In this document: positions 27,065 through 35,570 of the stretch, in pieces
How the letters are laid out: every line of letters begins with the position of its first letter
Numbering within the stretch: the first letter of the stretch is position 1
NCBI RefSeq assembly: GCF_000300235.2
Contig: NZ_CP004388.1
Location: forward strand, 1,345,501-1,409,500
Length of the DNA: 64,000 nt
Reading direction: 5' to 3'
From: Thalassospira xiamenensis M-5 = DSM 17429
GTDB taxonomy: Bacteria > Pseudomonadota > Alphaproteobacteria > Rhodospirillales > Thalassospiraceae
Notes under the pieces: model-generated
What the model saw: the letters and a program-made list of their open reading frames with translations, nothing else
The model's database searches: none
Told to the model about the DNA's origin: nothing
Made by a program: the position numbers and the translations under genes

Positions 27065-27430
27065 CTAATCCTGCTTCTTTTCGGTTTTGGTGGCGTCGTC
27101 GTCTTCTTGTTCAAGGAAGGCGGCAAGCTGATCGAGTTTATGCGACCAGAAGCGCTGATAGCGGGCCAGCCATTCCATGGCGTGCTCCATCGGTTCGGCA
27201 TTCAGGCGCACATTGACCGTGCGCCCGGTCTTCTGCCGCGCAATCAGCCCGGCATCGGACAGAACATCCAGATGTTTCATCACTGCAGGCAGCGAAACGT
27301 GAAACGGTCGCGCCAGTTCACTGACCGACAGGTTTTCTTCCGTCTCCAGCCGGGCGAGAAGCGCACGGCGGGTTGGATCGGCAAGGGCGGCAAAGATGTC
27401 GTTCAGTTCGGCTTCTTGATACTTAACCAT
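27065..27430 (-). CDS. ArsR-family regulator paired with AHSA1 protein
   Basis: A 121-residue winged-helix repressor. The HTH is visible as LADPTRRALLARLETEENLSVSELARPFHVSLPAVMKHLDVLSDAGLIARQKTGRTVNVRL in pieces from about residue 16 to 76. There are no cysteine metal-site motifs of the CxC type, so it is not an arsenic sensor of the usual kind. The C-terminus is a charged tail. A perfect inverted repeat spans its start codon, consistent with autorepression. The AHSA1 gene follows in the same operon. Confidence 0.88.
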   Translation of the reverse strand: MVKYQEAELNDIFAALADPTRRALLARLETEENLSVSELARPFHVSLPAVMKHLDVLSDAGLIARQKTGRTVNVRLNAEPMEHAMEWLARYQRFWSHKLDQLAAFLEQEDDDATKTEKKQD

Positions 27431-27441
27431 GAAGTTAAGTA
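27420..27441. promoter_or_regulatory. Inverted-repeat operator over the start codon of the ArsR/AHSA1 operon
   Basis: TACTTAAC (27420-27427) and GTTAAGTA (27434-27441) are perfect 8-bp arms around a 6-nt spacer that holds the ATG of the regulator gene (complement of 27428-27430). The size and position fit a dimeric winged-helix repressor site. Confidence 0.6.
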
Positions 27442-27467
27442 TTGATCAGGCCACACCGCCCTGTCAA

Positions 27468-28115
27468 TCAAAAGTTGATCCCGGTTGTCACCATCCCCTG
27501 CCACGCGGTCAGAAGGGCAACACCGATAAACAGCAAACCCGCCGTCCGCCCGATGAAAATCGTTGCCACCGGATTGCCGGTAATCAGGTTGCGGCTGGTC
27601 CCGGCCGCAAGGGCAATCGCGCCATAAACCGCAAGCTGAACCGCAGCGGTCATGATCCCCATGATCAGCGCCTGCGACCAAAGCGGCCCGTAATGCGGGC
27701 GGATGAATTGCGGATAGACCGCAAAAATGAACAGATAGGCCTTGGGATTAAGCATGCAGGTGATCATGCCCTGGCGAAACGCGATCCAAAGCGACGCGGT
27801 TCTGGCCGCCCGGATGCGTTCCACCGTGATGGCGCTGCGCAAAAGCGTAATGCCGATCCAGACCATATAGGCCGCCCCGGCAAACAGCATGACATTCAAA
27901 AGCCATGGCGCGATGGCGAGAAGCGCGCTGATGCCGATGGCACCCAGCAACGTGTGATACACCCCGCCCAGCATGATCCCGGCAGTGGCCGACAACCCGG
28001 CGCGTTTGCCCCCGGTCAGGGAATTGGCAATCACGAAAAACATATCCATGCCGGGCACAATGATGATGCCCGACAGCAGAACAAAGAACAGCCAGAGATT
28101 TTCAGCATGTGTCAT
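27468..28115 (-). CDS. LysE-family exporter
   Basis: A 215-residue membrane protein with six helices. The LysE/RhtB hallmarks are visible: GIIIVPGMDMFFVIANSLTGGKRAGLSATAGIMLGG in the N-terminal third, then AGAAYMVWIGITLLRSA, and FRQGMITCMLNPKAYLFIFAVYPQFI. Family members export amino acids or their analogues; the substrate here cannot be told. It lies upstream of the ArsR/AHSA1 pair on the same strand but is separated from the operator there, so is probably its own unit. Confidence 0.9.
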   Translation of the reverse strand: MTHAENLWLFFVLLSGIIIVPGMDMFFVIANSLTGGKRAGLSATAGIMLGGVYHTLLGAIGISALLAIAPWLLNVMLFAGAAYMVWIGITLLRSAITVERIRAARTASLWIAFRQGMITCMLNPKAYLFIFAVYPQFIRPHYGPLWSQALIMGIMTAAVQLAVYGAIALAAGTSRNLITGNPVATIFIGRTAGLLFIGVALLTAWQGMVTTGINF

Positions 28116-28290
28116 GGGGCGCTCGTAATTTATCCACCGAACGGCTTGATCGGCAGGGACAAACTAGCAGGGCGTTCCTGACAGGCTCATGTCAGGATGG
28201 TGGAGGATTCTGTGTTCGATGTTGCATTTACTTTTCGTGTCAGATTGGATCAAATGCATGCATTGGGTGGCATTGGAGTTTTCCCCAAGC

Positions 28291-28929
28291 ATGCTGAAAC
28301 TTGACCATATTACTGTTATTGCGCCGACGCTGGCCGACGGTGTGGCGCATGTTCGGGCGTGTCTTGATCTTGATGTACCGTTCGGGACGCGTCATGGCTA
28401 TATGGGCACGCATAATCACCGGCTTCAGCTTGGCAACAATGTCTATCTTGAAATCGTGGCGCTGGACCCGGACGGTATTACGCCGGGCAGGGCGCGTTGG
28501 TTTGGATTGGATAATCAGGACAAGATCAGATCGGATTGGGAAGAAGGCCGTCGTCTGCGGGGCTGGGTTGCCGCGACAAAATCCATTGATACCGTTGTTT
28601 CAGCCCATGGCGCGGTTTTTGGCGAAAAGGTGCTTTTGCCGACAGCGGAGCCGACTTTTGCCTTTGCCATTCCTGCTGATGGCTCGTTACCGCTGGATGG
28701 TGCTGCACCATCGATCATTGATCATCGGGGTGACCCGACATCAATGGCGGAAATCCCCGATTTGGGCGTGCGCCTTGTTTCGATGAGGGTGGAGCATCCT
28801 GACCCAGCGTTCGTCAAGGCACTCTATCGCGAACTTTCCATTGATCGTCCACCTGCGATCATTCAGGGGGCCGGCGTCCGTTATCGGGCGCAGATCAAGA
28901 CACCGACAGGACTGAAAGAGCTGACTTGA
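28291..28929 (+). CDS. VOC-family (glyoxalase-like) protein
   Basis: A 212-residue protein of the glyoxalase-like domain type. MLKLDHITVIAPTLADGVAHVRACLDLDVPFG is the first beta-alpha-beta-beta-beta unit, with the H of LDHITV as the usual metal ligand position, and LGNNVYLEIVALDP is the matching strand with E. The second half (SMAEIPDLGVRLVSMRVEHPDP) is a degenerate repeat. The ATG at 28291 is chosen; the frame is open upstream to 28189 but that part does not resemble the family. It is a single gene ahead of the ars operon, with no clear link. Confidence 0.78.
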   Translation: MLKLDHITVIAPTLADGVAHVRACLDLDVPFGTRHGYMGTHNHRLQLGNNVYLEIVALDPDGITPGRARWFGLDNQDKIRSDWEEGRRLRGWVAATKSIDTVVSAHGAVFGEKVLLPTAEPTFAFAIPADGSLPLDGAAPSIIDHRGDPTSMAEIPDLGVRLVSMRVEHPDPAFVKALYRELSIDRPPAIIQGAGVRYRAQIKTPTGLKELT

Positions 28930-29020
28930 GCCAGTTTTGAAACTGCGCCAGTTCGGGGTGGGGGGGCAGGTCACGGAAACCTGATCGTGATTTGCGCATA
29001 TTTTCCATTGCACTTGTCTT

Positions 29021-29045
29021 TATAATTCGATATTTCATGAATTAT
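29021..29045 (+). promoter_or_regulatory. ars promoter -10 element and ArsR-type operator
   Basis: A perfect TATAAT (29021-29026) overlaps a perfect inverted repeat, ATAATTC (29022-29028) and GAATTAT (29039-29045), with a 10-nt spacer. The right arm runs into the arsR ATG at 29044. A repressor bound here would cover the -10 region and the start. A transcript starting near 29033 would have a leader of about 10 nt without a Shine-Dalgarno site. Confidence 0.6.
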
Positions 29046-29370
29046 GGAAAAGATAGATACCTTAAATGCATTGTCGGCGCTGGCGCATGATGTTCGGCTT
29101 GATATTTTCCGGCTGCTGATCAAGGCGGAACCGGAAGGCATGATTGCCGGGGATATTGCCGCAGCACTTGATATTCGCGCCAATACGCTTTCGAACAATC
29201 TGAACATCCTGTCGACCGCCGGATTGGTTCGGTCGGTGCGCGAAGGGCGGGCGATCCGCTATTTTGCCGAGATCGGCACGATGCGCGATCTTCTGGTGTT
29301 TCTGATGGAAGATTGTTGTGGCGGGCGGGAGGATATCTGTCTGCCGATGTTGAACAAAACCTGCCGATAA
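29044..29370 (+). CDS. arsR: Arsenic-responsive repressor ArsR
   Basis: A 108-residue ArsR/SmtB winged-helix repressor. The HTH lies at about residues 30-75 (IAAALDIRANTLSNNLNILSTAGLVRSVREGRAIRYFAE in part). Cysteines occur as a CC pair near residue 92 (EDCCGGREDIC) and at C107, a C-terminal arrangement compatible with As(III) binding as in some proteobacterial ArsRs. It heads arsR-acr3-arsC-arsH. There is no visible ribosome site upstream, so it may be translated from a nearly leaderless transcript. Confidence 0.88.
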   Translation: MEKIDTLNALSALAHDVRLDIFRLLIKAEPEGMIAGDIAAALDIRANTLSNNLNILSTAGLVRSVREGRAIRYFAEIGTMRDLLVFLMEDCCGGREDICLPMLNKTCR

Positions 29371-29371
29371 T

Positions 29372-29416
29372 CACAGCGACCACAGCGACCACAGCGACCA
29401 CAGCGCCCACAGCGAT
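29372..29416 (+). repeat. 9-bp tandem repeat, five copies
   Basis: The unit CACAGCGAC is repeated three times exactly, then as CACAGCGCC and CACAGCGAT, between the arsR stop and the acr3 ribosome site. It may arise by slippage and might alter spacing or RNA structure between the two genes. Confidence 0.85.
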
Positions 29417-29430
29417 CACAGGGAATTCCG

Positions 29431-30516
29431 ATGACAGAGAATAATCGCGCAAACAATGGTGCCGATTGCAGTGCCGATAGTGGCAAACTTGGCGTGTTCG
29501 AACGGTTTCTGACCCTTTGGGTCGGGCTTGCCATGATTGGCGGGGTTGTGATCGGCGTGGTTGCCCCGGGGCTTGTCGATGCGATTGCCGCAAGCGAGGT
29601 GGCGTCGATCAATCTTGTGGTCGCCGTCCTGATCTGGGCGATGGTCTATCCGATGATGGTCGGGGTTGATTTCGCCGCCGTGGCCGGGGTGGCCCGCCAG
29701 CCCAAGGGGCTTCTGGTGACGCTGGTGGTCAACTGGCTGATCAAGCCGTTCACCATGGCGTTTCTGGCGGTGGTGTTTTTCGAACATGTTTTTGCCCCCT
29801 GGATCGCACCAGCTGACGCCGCGCAATATATCGCCGGTCTGATCCTTCTGGGGGCGGCACCGTGCACGGCGATGGTGTTTGTCTGGTCGCAACTGACGCG
29901 GGGTGATGCGACCTACACGCTGGTACAGGTATCGGTCAATGATCTGATCATGGTCGTGGCATTTGCGCCGATTGTCGCATTGTTGCTCGGCGTGACCGAC
30001 ATTGCCGTCCCTTGGGAAACACTGGTTCTGGCAACCGTGCTTTATGTGGTTCTGCCGCTTCTGGCCGGGTTGCTAACGCGCCGGATCCTGGGATCAAAGG
30101 ACGCAATCGAAAGATTTTCCGCCCGGGTCAAGCCATGGTCGATCCTTGGCCTGATTGCGACGGTCGCCATTCTGTTCGGGCTTCAGGGCGATGTGATCCT
30201 GCGACAGCCCTTGGTGATTGTCCTGATTGCGGTGCCGATCCTGATTCAAAGCTACGGGATTTTCGCGCTGGCCTATGGGGCGGCGTTCCTGCTGCGTATT
30301 CCGCATCGGATGGCTGCCCCCTGCGCGATGATCGGGACATCAAACTTTTTCGAACTGGCGGTTGCGGTGGCGATCAGTCTGTTTGGCCTGAATTCCGGGG
30401 CGGCATTGGCAACCGTGGTGGGTGTTCTGGTCGAGGTGCCGGTGATGCTGTCGCTGGTGGCTTTTGCCAACCGGACACGCGCCCATTTCCCCGAAGCACA
30501 AAACAAGGTTTCATAA
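29431..30516 (+). CDS. acr3: ACR3-type arsenite efflux transporter
   Basis: A 361-residue arsenite exporter of the Acr3 family with ten membrane helices. [20 protein letters not shown] at the N-terminus, the conserved cysteine in [19 protein letters not shown] (helix 4) and the glutamate in [18 protein letters not shown] (helix 9) are the residues needed for As(III) transport in the family. It starts 61 nt after arsR stops and is followed 9 nt later by arsC. It removes the arsenite that ArsC makes. Confidence 0.95.
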   Translation: MTENNRANNGADCSADSGKLGVFERFLTLWVGLAMIGGVVIGVVAPGLVDAIAASEVASINLVVAVLIWAMVYPMMVGVDFAAVAGVARQPKGLLVTLVVNWLIKPFTMAFLAVVFFEHVFAPWIAPADAAQYIAGLILLGAAPCTAMVFVWSQLTRGDATYTLVQVSVNDLIMVVAFAPIVALLLGVTDIAVPWETLVLATVLYVVLPLLAGLLTRRILGSKDAIERFSARVKPWSILGLIATVAILFGLQGDVILRQPLVIVLIAVPILIQSYGIFALAYGAAFLLRIPHRMAAPCAMIGTSNFFELAVAVAISLFGLNSGAALATVVGVLVEVPVMLSLVAFANRTRAHFPEAQNKVS

Positions 30517-30525
30517 GGTTCTGCC

Positions 30526-30945
30526 ATGATCGTTGTCCACCACAATCCGGATTGCGGCACATCGCGCAATGTCCTCAATATCATCGAGAAATCCGGCGAT
30601 CCCTATCAGGTGATCGAATATCTGAAAGAAGGCTGGACCCGACCGCAGCTTATCGCTCTTTTTGCCGCTGCCGACCTGACGCCGCGCACGGCATTGCGCA
30701 CGACCAGATCACCCGCCGCAGAATTGGGCTTGCTTGATGACGCGATATCGGACGATGCCCTGATCGCGGCGATGCTGGCACACCCGGTTCTGGTCAACCG
30801 GCCGATTGTGGCATCGCCCAAAGGGGTTCGGTTGTGTCGCCCATCCGAAACGGTACTTGATCTGCTCGATCACCTGCCGGCCGGGCCGCTTTACAAGGAA
30901 GACGGCGAAATGATTTTAAACGAGAAAGGAGCGCGCGTTGGCTGA
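30526..30945 (+). CDS. arsC: Arsenate reductase ArsC (glutaredoxin-coupled)
   Basis: A 139-residue reductase that converts As(V) to As(III) using glutathione and glutaredoxin. The catalytic loop is [11 protein letters not shown] with C10; the arginines that bind oxyanion are in ALRTTRSP and [17 protein letters not shown]. Length is typical of the ArsC/Spx-fold family. It is 9 nt after acr3 and its 3' end overlaps arsH by 8 nt, so translation is coupled. Confidence 0.95.
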   Translation: MIVVHHNPDCGTSRNVLNIIEKSGDPYQVIEYLKEGWTRPQLIALFAAADLTPRTALRTTRSPAAELGLLDDAISDDALIAAMLAHPVLVNRPIVASPKGVRLCRPSETVLDLLDHLPAGPLYKEDGEMILNEKGARVG

Positions 30946-31651
30946 TACCCCCAATATTCAGGACGAACAGTTCGCACCGATCCCGGCTGCGGCATTGTTC
31001 CCCAAGGCACACAGTACCCATGCGCCGCGCATATTGGTGCTTTATGGCTCGCTTCGTGAACGCAGCTTTTCGCGTTTCGCCGCCGAGGAAGCCGCGCGCA
31101 TCCTGACCCGGTTTGGTGCAGAGGTCCGGATATTCAACCCCGCAGGCCTGCCCCTGGTCGACGAAACCGGTGCCGATCATCCCAAAGTGGCGGAGCTTCG
31201 CGATCTGGTAAGCTGGTGCGAGGGGATGGTGTGGTCCTCGCCCGAGCGGCATGGGGCGATGACCGGCCTTATGAAAAGCCAGATCGACTGGATACCGCTT
31301 TCGCTTGGCGCGGTGCGCCCGACGCAGGGCAAGACATTGGCCGTGATGCAGGTGTGCGGCGGCAGCCAAAGCTTTAACACGGTCAATCAGTTGCGCATTC
31401 TGGGGCGCTGGATGCGGTTATTGACCATTCCCAATCAGTCATCGGTTGCCAAGGCATGGAACGAGTTTGATGAGGCGGGGCGCATGAAGCCGTCCCCCTA
31501 TTACGACCGGATTGTCGATGTGATGGAAGAACTGGTGAAGTTCACGCTGTTAACCCGCGATGTTCGCGATCACCTTGTCGATCGGTATTCCGAACGGGTG
31601 GAAAGCCACGCGGCCCTTTCGGCCAGGGTCAATCAGCCCACCGCAACCTGA
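30938..31651 (+). CDS. arsH: Arsenical resistance flavoprotein ArsH
   Basis: A 237-residue NADPH-dependent FMN protein that oxidises trivalent organoarsenicals and related compounds. The flavodoxin-like phosphate loop is [15 protein letters not shown], followed by GLPLVDE and the [22 protein letters not shown] segment specific to ArsH. It starts with TTG at 30938 inside the arsC 3' end, with AAAGGAG 8 nt upstream. A strong terminator ends the ars operon. A decayed copy of the last 40 or so codons is present at 35367. Confidence 0.95.
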   Translation: MADTPNIQDEQFAPIPAAALFPKAHSTHAPRILVLYGSLRERSFSRFAAEEAARILTRFGAEVRIFNPAGLPLVDETGADHPKVAELRDLVSWCEGMVWSSPERHGAMTGLMKSQIDWIPLSLGAVRPTQGKTLAVMQVCGGSQSFNTVNQLRILGRWMRLLTIPNQSSVAKAWNEFDEAGRMKPSPYYDRIVDVMEELVKFTLLTRDVRDHLVDRYSERVESHAALSARVNQPTAT

Positions 31652-31658
31652 ACAGAAC

Positions 31659-31695
31659 AAAGGCCGCCCTGTCATAATCGGGCGGCCTTTCGTTT
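31659..31695 (+). terminator. Intrinsic terminator of the ars operon
   Basis: A perfect 11-bp stem AAAGGCCGCCC with GGGCGGCCTTT and a 10-nt loop, then CGTTTTT. A near copy occurs at 35519-35553 beside the arsH remnant. Confidence 0.9.
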
Positions 31696-31917
31696 TTCTG
31701 GATCAGGGCAGGTGAAATCGCGACGAAGCCTGAGAATAAAGCTTTGTCTTTAAATGCGTTGCTCACCGAATTATTGGCGCATCAATGTCCAGCCAAAGTC
31801 AGGACTGGTTTCGGATCAAAGCATGTCGTTCTGTACGCTCGTAACAATAATTTGGGATGCTCAGTCAAAACAAAAATCTTAGGCGTGTTATTCTCTCCGG
31901 CATCATTGGGGGGATAA

Positions 31918-34077
31918 ATGGCTAAGGGATTCAGATTGTTACGTCGACGGGTAGTTCCCTTGGCGTTTGTTGGTGCAGCATTATCGGGTCATGCGGCGCA
32001 GGCCGCAGATTTTACCGTTTCTGGCGGTGTCACCGATACGGTTGCCAAAACCCTGAGCGTCGGGGAAACCGGATTGATCGAGCAGGGCGGGGTTCTCAAT
32101 GTTACGACGCCGGCGAATAGCGCCGCCATCACTGTTAGCGCAGACGGCGTGCGTGTGACCAATAACGGCACGATCACGACGGTGGGTGGCGGGCGCGTGG
32201 GCATATTTGGTGATGGGGGGGCTAGAAATGCGCAGTTTGTTAATAACGGTACAATTCGGACAGACGCAGCGAGCGGTTACGGAATGGCCAGTTTCGGGCC
32301 GGGTTCTAAATTTTTCAACAATGGCACGCTTACGACAGGCGGTGCGAATGCCCATGCCATAAATGGCACCGGAACCAATTCGACACTTGTCAATAACGGC
32401 ACGCTTACGACAAGCGGAGATGGTTCGTACGGTCTAAACAGCGCCAACGCCAATTCGACACTCGTTAATAGCGGTACGATTACGACAAGCGGAACAGATT
32501 CCTATGGCATCGGAAGCACCAATAGCGGTTCGACACTTTCCAATAGCGGTACGATTACGACAAGCGGAGTTCGTTCCCGTGGCATGTACGCTGACGGGAA
32601 TGGCGTAACAGCTGTCAATAGCGGTACGATTACCACAAGCGGCAGCGATGGCGAGGGCATGCGGAGCGACGGAAATAATTCGACACTTGTCAATAGCGGT
32701 GCGATTACCAGCACGAATGCCGACGGAATACGATCATCCGGTAGCGGCAGCATCCTTACGGTCAGTGACGGCGGGACCGTTACCGTATTGGGTGCAGGAC
32801 GGGCCGGGATCAGATCCACTGGGGCCAACGGGACGATCAATGTCAGCGGGACGGTGATCGCAACCGGGGCGGCGACCGAGGCGATTGTAGGGTCGGGCAA
32901 CCAGACCCTGAACATCAAGCCAGGTGCGACGATTGTCGGGACGATTAATCTTGGTGCAGGCACCAATGCGGTCAATATCGATACATCGGCCGGGGCGCGG
33001 TCATCGACCCTGAGCATCAGCAATGCCGGTACGGTGAATACATCGGCTGGTGGTGACGGGCTTGTCCTGCAAAGCGGATCGACGGTGGTGATCGCAGATC
33101 CGACAGGTCTTGCTGCCAACCGGGCGGCGCTGGGAACGACGGCAGCCGGCATTCATCAGGCGGTCAGCCAGCAACTGGCACGATCAAACAAACCGCAATC
33201 GGTTGTGGTCGCGGCCAGCGAACTTGAACCGGGTATGTTATATGCGCCGCAGATGCCCTTTGTCTGGGGACATGTTTTTGGTGGGTACAAAAAACGCGGC
33301 GATGACGGGGCGAATTTGGGCTATCGCAGCCGGGTTGGTGGCGTGATCGGCGGATATGAAAAGCCGATTGATGACCACAGTATCGGTGTGTTTGGCGGGG
33401 CGTCCGTTGCAGGGATGAAAACCGACGAGGCATCGGTCGAAAGTGACAGCAACGGCTTTTTTGTCGGCGGATATGGTGAATATGTTGTCGGCGACTGGGC
33501 TATCGACGGGGCGTTGTTCGTCGGCTATCAACGCCATCAGGATAAACGTCTTGTGGTCGATAACCTGACCGGCGAGGAAACCGCACAATCAGATTACAAC
33601 AGTGTCTATATCAGTCCGTCACTGGCGGTGGTCCGGTCGATTGACATCGGCGGCGGGATTGAATTGCGGCCATCGGCCGAGGTTAATTACACCTATGGCT
33701 ATTACGGTGAATATACCGAAACCGGCACGACATCATCCAATCTTCGGGTTAAGGGGCATGGTGTGGATGTGATCAACGGGCGTTTGCAATTGGCAGCCCG
33801 TCAGGTGCTTGTAGATGGCCGGGGCGAGATGGAACTGCGCGGCGGGATGAAATACAGCTATTTCGGGCGTGACAGCGTTGATGTCGGGCTCGGCAACGGT
33901 CCGGTTTTACGCTATCAGGGAACCGGTGATACGTCCTCGTACGGGGGATATGTCGGGGGCAATATGCGCTATGACGTGGACCGGCGGATGACGGTTGTCG
34001 CAGACATGGAACTGGGGCTTGCAACTGGCGACGAACGCACTGCTTCAGGCTATCTGGGGCTGGAATACCGATTCTAA
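31918..34077 (+). CDS. Autotransporter with TITTSG-type passenger repeats
   Basis: A 719-residue type V secretion protein. Residues 1-31 are a signal peptide ending AAQAAD. About 80-270 is a passenger of 25-residue beta-solenoid repeats built on N-S/N-G-T-I/L-T-T-S-G, 270-420 is a G/T/A-rich stem, and about 440-719 is the autotransporter beta-barrel (MPFVWGHVFGGYKKRGDDG, GVIGGYEKPIDDHSIGVFGG, ending in LGLEYRF with the terminal aromatic of outer-membrane proteins). GGGGGGA 4 nt before the ATG is the ribosome site. Its role is probably adhesion or surface display. It is bracketed by two copies of the arsH 3' end, and is convergent with an AraC gene. Confidence 0.9.
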   Translation: MAKGFRLLRRRVVPLAFVGAALSGHAAQAADFTVSGGVTDTVAKTLSVGETGLIEQGGVLNVTTPANSAAITVSADGVRVTNNGTITTVGGGRVGIFGDGGARNAQFVNNGTIRTDAASGYGMASFGPGSKFFNNGTLTTGGANAHAINGTGTNSTLVNNGTLTTSGDGSYGLNSANANSTLVNSGTITTSGTDSYGIGSTNSGSTLSNSGTITTSGVRSRGMYADGNGVTAVNSGTITTSGSDGEGMRSDGNNSTLVNSGAITSTNADGIRSSGSGSILTVSDGGTVTVLGAGRAGIRSTGANGTINVSGTVIATGAATEAIVGSGNQTLNIKPGATIVGTINLGAGTNAVNIDTSAGARSSTLSISNAGTVNTSAGGDGLVLQSGSTVVIADPTGLAANRAALGTTAAGIHQAVSQQLARSNKPQSVVVAASELEPGMLYAPQMPFVWGHVFGGYKKRGDDGANLGYRSRVGGVIGGYEKPIDDHSIGVFGGASVAGMKTDEASVESDSNGFFVGGYGEYVVGDWAIDGALFVGYQRHQDKRLVVDNLTGEETAQSDYNSVYISPSLAVVRSIDIGGGIELRPSAEVNYTYGYYGEYTETGTTSSNLRVKGHGVDVINGRLQLAARQVLVDGRGEMELRGGMKYSYFGRDSVDVGLGNGPVLRYQGTGDTSSYGGYVGGNMRYDVDRRMTVVADMELGLATGDERTASGYLGLEYRF
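32320..32730 (+). repeat. 75-nt tandem coding repeats in the autotransporter
   Basis: The motif AAT(A/T)(A/G)CGG.ACG.TTAC.ACA recurs with its AAT at 32320, 32392, 32467, 32542, 32617 and 32692, giving one 72-nt and four 75-nt spacings in frame, so copy number could change by recombination without frameshift. Confidence 0.85.
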
Positions 34078-34081
34078 AGCG

Positions 34082-35119
34082 TTACAGCCGCCGCACCCAG
34101 TTTGGCAACCCTGCGGCGTAGCCGGTTGACGTTGTGGCTTTGCCGTTATGATGCAATCGGGCGTTTACGGCATCGGCACGGATCTGACTTGGTGTTGAAT
34201 GGAATTTGGCGCGGAATGCGCGGCTAAAATGGGACTCACTGTTAAAACCGCATTCAAAGGCAATGCTGCCAATGTTCTTGTGGCTGTAACGCTGTTGCGA
34301 CAGCAATTGAAAGCTCCGCTGCAAACGGCGATCCCAAAGATAATTTGCCACCCCGCCATGCGGGGCAAAAATGCGATAGATATGTGTTCTTGACATTCGA
34401 AAGGTCAGGGCAAGGCTTGCTGGCGTGATGTTTTCGGAAAGGTTGGCATCAATATAGCGGTAGATGACCTTTGCAAGGGCAACTGATGTTGGCGCGTCAA
34501 TTTCCTCGGGAAGCTGGCCTTCGCACAGCAAGCATCCTTGCATCAGGCCGAGAGTTCCTTGCACGGCACTAACAGCTTGTTGAGTTGTCATGTCAGGAAT
34601 GTTCTTCCAAAGGTTCAGAAAACCGGTGGCCATGAAGCGAACCATCGGGTTGTCCTTGGAAAGCTTCAGTCCATGCAGTGGCGCGAGCATATCCGAGATA
34701 TCTGGTCGCAATTCCCGTGGCAGAACAAGCGTAAGGTTTTCAAAATCACCCGTGATCATGTCGTGGGGGTAAGAAAGATCGATGATAAGCATGTCGCCCG
34801 CGACAATGCGTTCATTGTCTTTGGTAAGGCCGCCGCCCTGCAGAAAAAGCTGAACCAGAATGTGGTCCATATCATCATCGATCACTCGGCGGGGATGCCG
34901 TAAAAACTGCTGGGCTTGTGATCTGGTGACACCAAAAACCGTTTCCTGAAGGTCGTAAACATCGATCTGTGCAAAAAAATTCGTGAGATGACATTCATGA
35001 TCGGACATCATTAAATCAAAAAAGATACCGATATTTTCCTGCCATGCGTCAAAGCGGTGACGCGGATCGATATCATTGGTGTCAAAGTTTGATACGGGAA
35101 CCGGTTTCAGTTTTGTCAA
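34082..35119 (-). CDS. AraC-family transcriptional regulator
   Basis: A 345-residue regulator. The N-terminal 190 residues resemble the AraC-binding-like domain of the type with a hydrophobic QLFLQGGGL strand and SYPHDM motif. The C-terminal AraC HTH lies at about 220-325 (ENITPASLALTFRMSRTHIYRIF and IGSIAFECGFNSESHFSRAFRAKFHSTPSQIR). The start is a TTG at 35119. It lies 4 nt from the convergent autotransporter stop and is a candidate regulator of it. The local G+C is lower than in core genes, which suggests acquisition. Confidence 0.82.
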   Translation of the reverse strand: MTKLKPVPVSNFDTNDIDPRHRFDAWQENIGIFFDLMMSDHECHLTNFFAQIDVYDLQETVFGVTRSQAQQFLRHPRRVIDDDMDHILVQLFLQGGGLTKDNERIVAGDMLIIDLSYPHDMITGDFENLTLVLPRELRPDISDMLAPLHGLKLSKDNPMVRFMATGFLNLWKNIPDMTTQQAVSAVQGTLGLMQGCLLCEGQLPEEIDAPTSVALAKVIYRYIDANLSENITPASLALTFRMSRTHIYRIFAPHGGVANYLWDRRLQRSFQLLSQQRYSHKNIGSIAFECGFNSESHFSRAFRAKFHSTPSQIRADAVNARLHHNGKATTSTGYAAGLPNWVRRL

Positions 35120-35366
35120 TCCGGGGACTCTTTCGCATTAATGGCAGAACGATAAATTGGTACAATTAATCGCCCGCACTTTTGCGCCCGGACTAAATCA
35201 ATGATTGATGTGATTGTTGCTTTTTCTGCATTGTGGATATATTTTTTGCAAGTTCTTATGGTTTGACAATAGCTTGCTGTGTCATCCTTTCCGGACGGTT
35301 TCGGTCGCTGGTTATTGGCATTGGGAATTGGTTTTGACGCATCAGGCGCAAGGATTTGACCAAATC

Positions 35367-35484
35367 GCCTGAAGGGTTTGGTTAACCGGCAACATTCGCG
35401 ATCACCTTGTTGATCGGTATTCCGAACAGTTCGAAAGCGATACAGCTATTTCGTGCCAGGGATCTATCAACCAACTGCAACCTG
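35367..35484 (+). pseudogene. Decayed 3' fragment of arsH
   Basis: From about 35394 the DNA matches the last 30 codons of arsH (31561 on): TTCGCGATCACCTTGT.GATCGGTATTCCGAAC is nearly identical and translates as [11 protein letters not shown] against [11 protein letters not shown]. Agreement then weakens, with an inserted base breaking the frame, but CCAGGG and GCAACCTGA match again at the stop. Weaker similarity reaches back to about 35367. No start or N-terminal part is present. It sits on the far side of the autotransporter and AraC genes. Confidence 0.8.
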
Positions 35485-35518
35485 ACGGACAAGATCAGAA
35501 ACGGGAAATGCCGAACAA

Positions 35519-35553
35519 AAAGGCCGCCCTGCGATAAACCGGGCGGCCCTTGG
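35519..35553 (-). terminator. Terminator shared with the arsH remnant, now ending the RTX gene
   Basis: GGCCGCCC (35522-35529) pairs with GGGCGGCC, and on the minus strand it is followed by TTTTTG. It resembles the ars operon terminator at 31659 and lies 18 nt beyond the RTX gene stop, so it probably terminates that gene. Confidence 0.75.
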
Positions 35554-35570
35554 TGTTTCGGGGGCGGGGC

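Noticed and set aside
29372..29416. Regulator-binding iterons
   Set aside because: The 9-bp units lie between two genes of one operon and look like slippage; there is no origin or replication gene nearby.
32320..32730. CRISPR-like regular spacing
   Set aside because: The repeats are in frame, coding and degenerate between units; they belong to the autotransporter.
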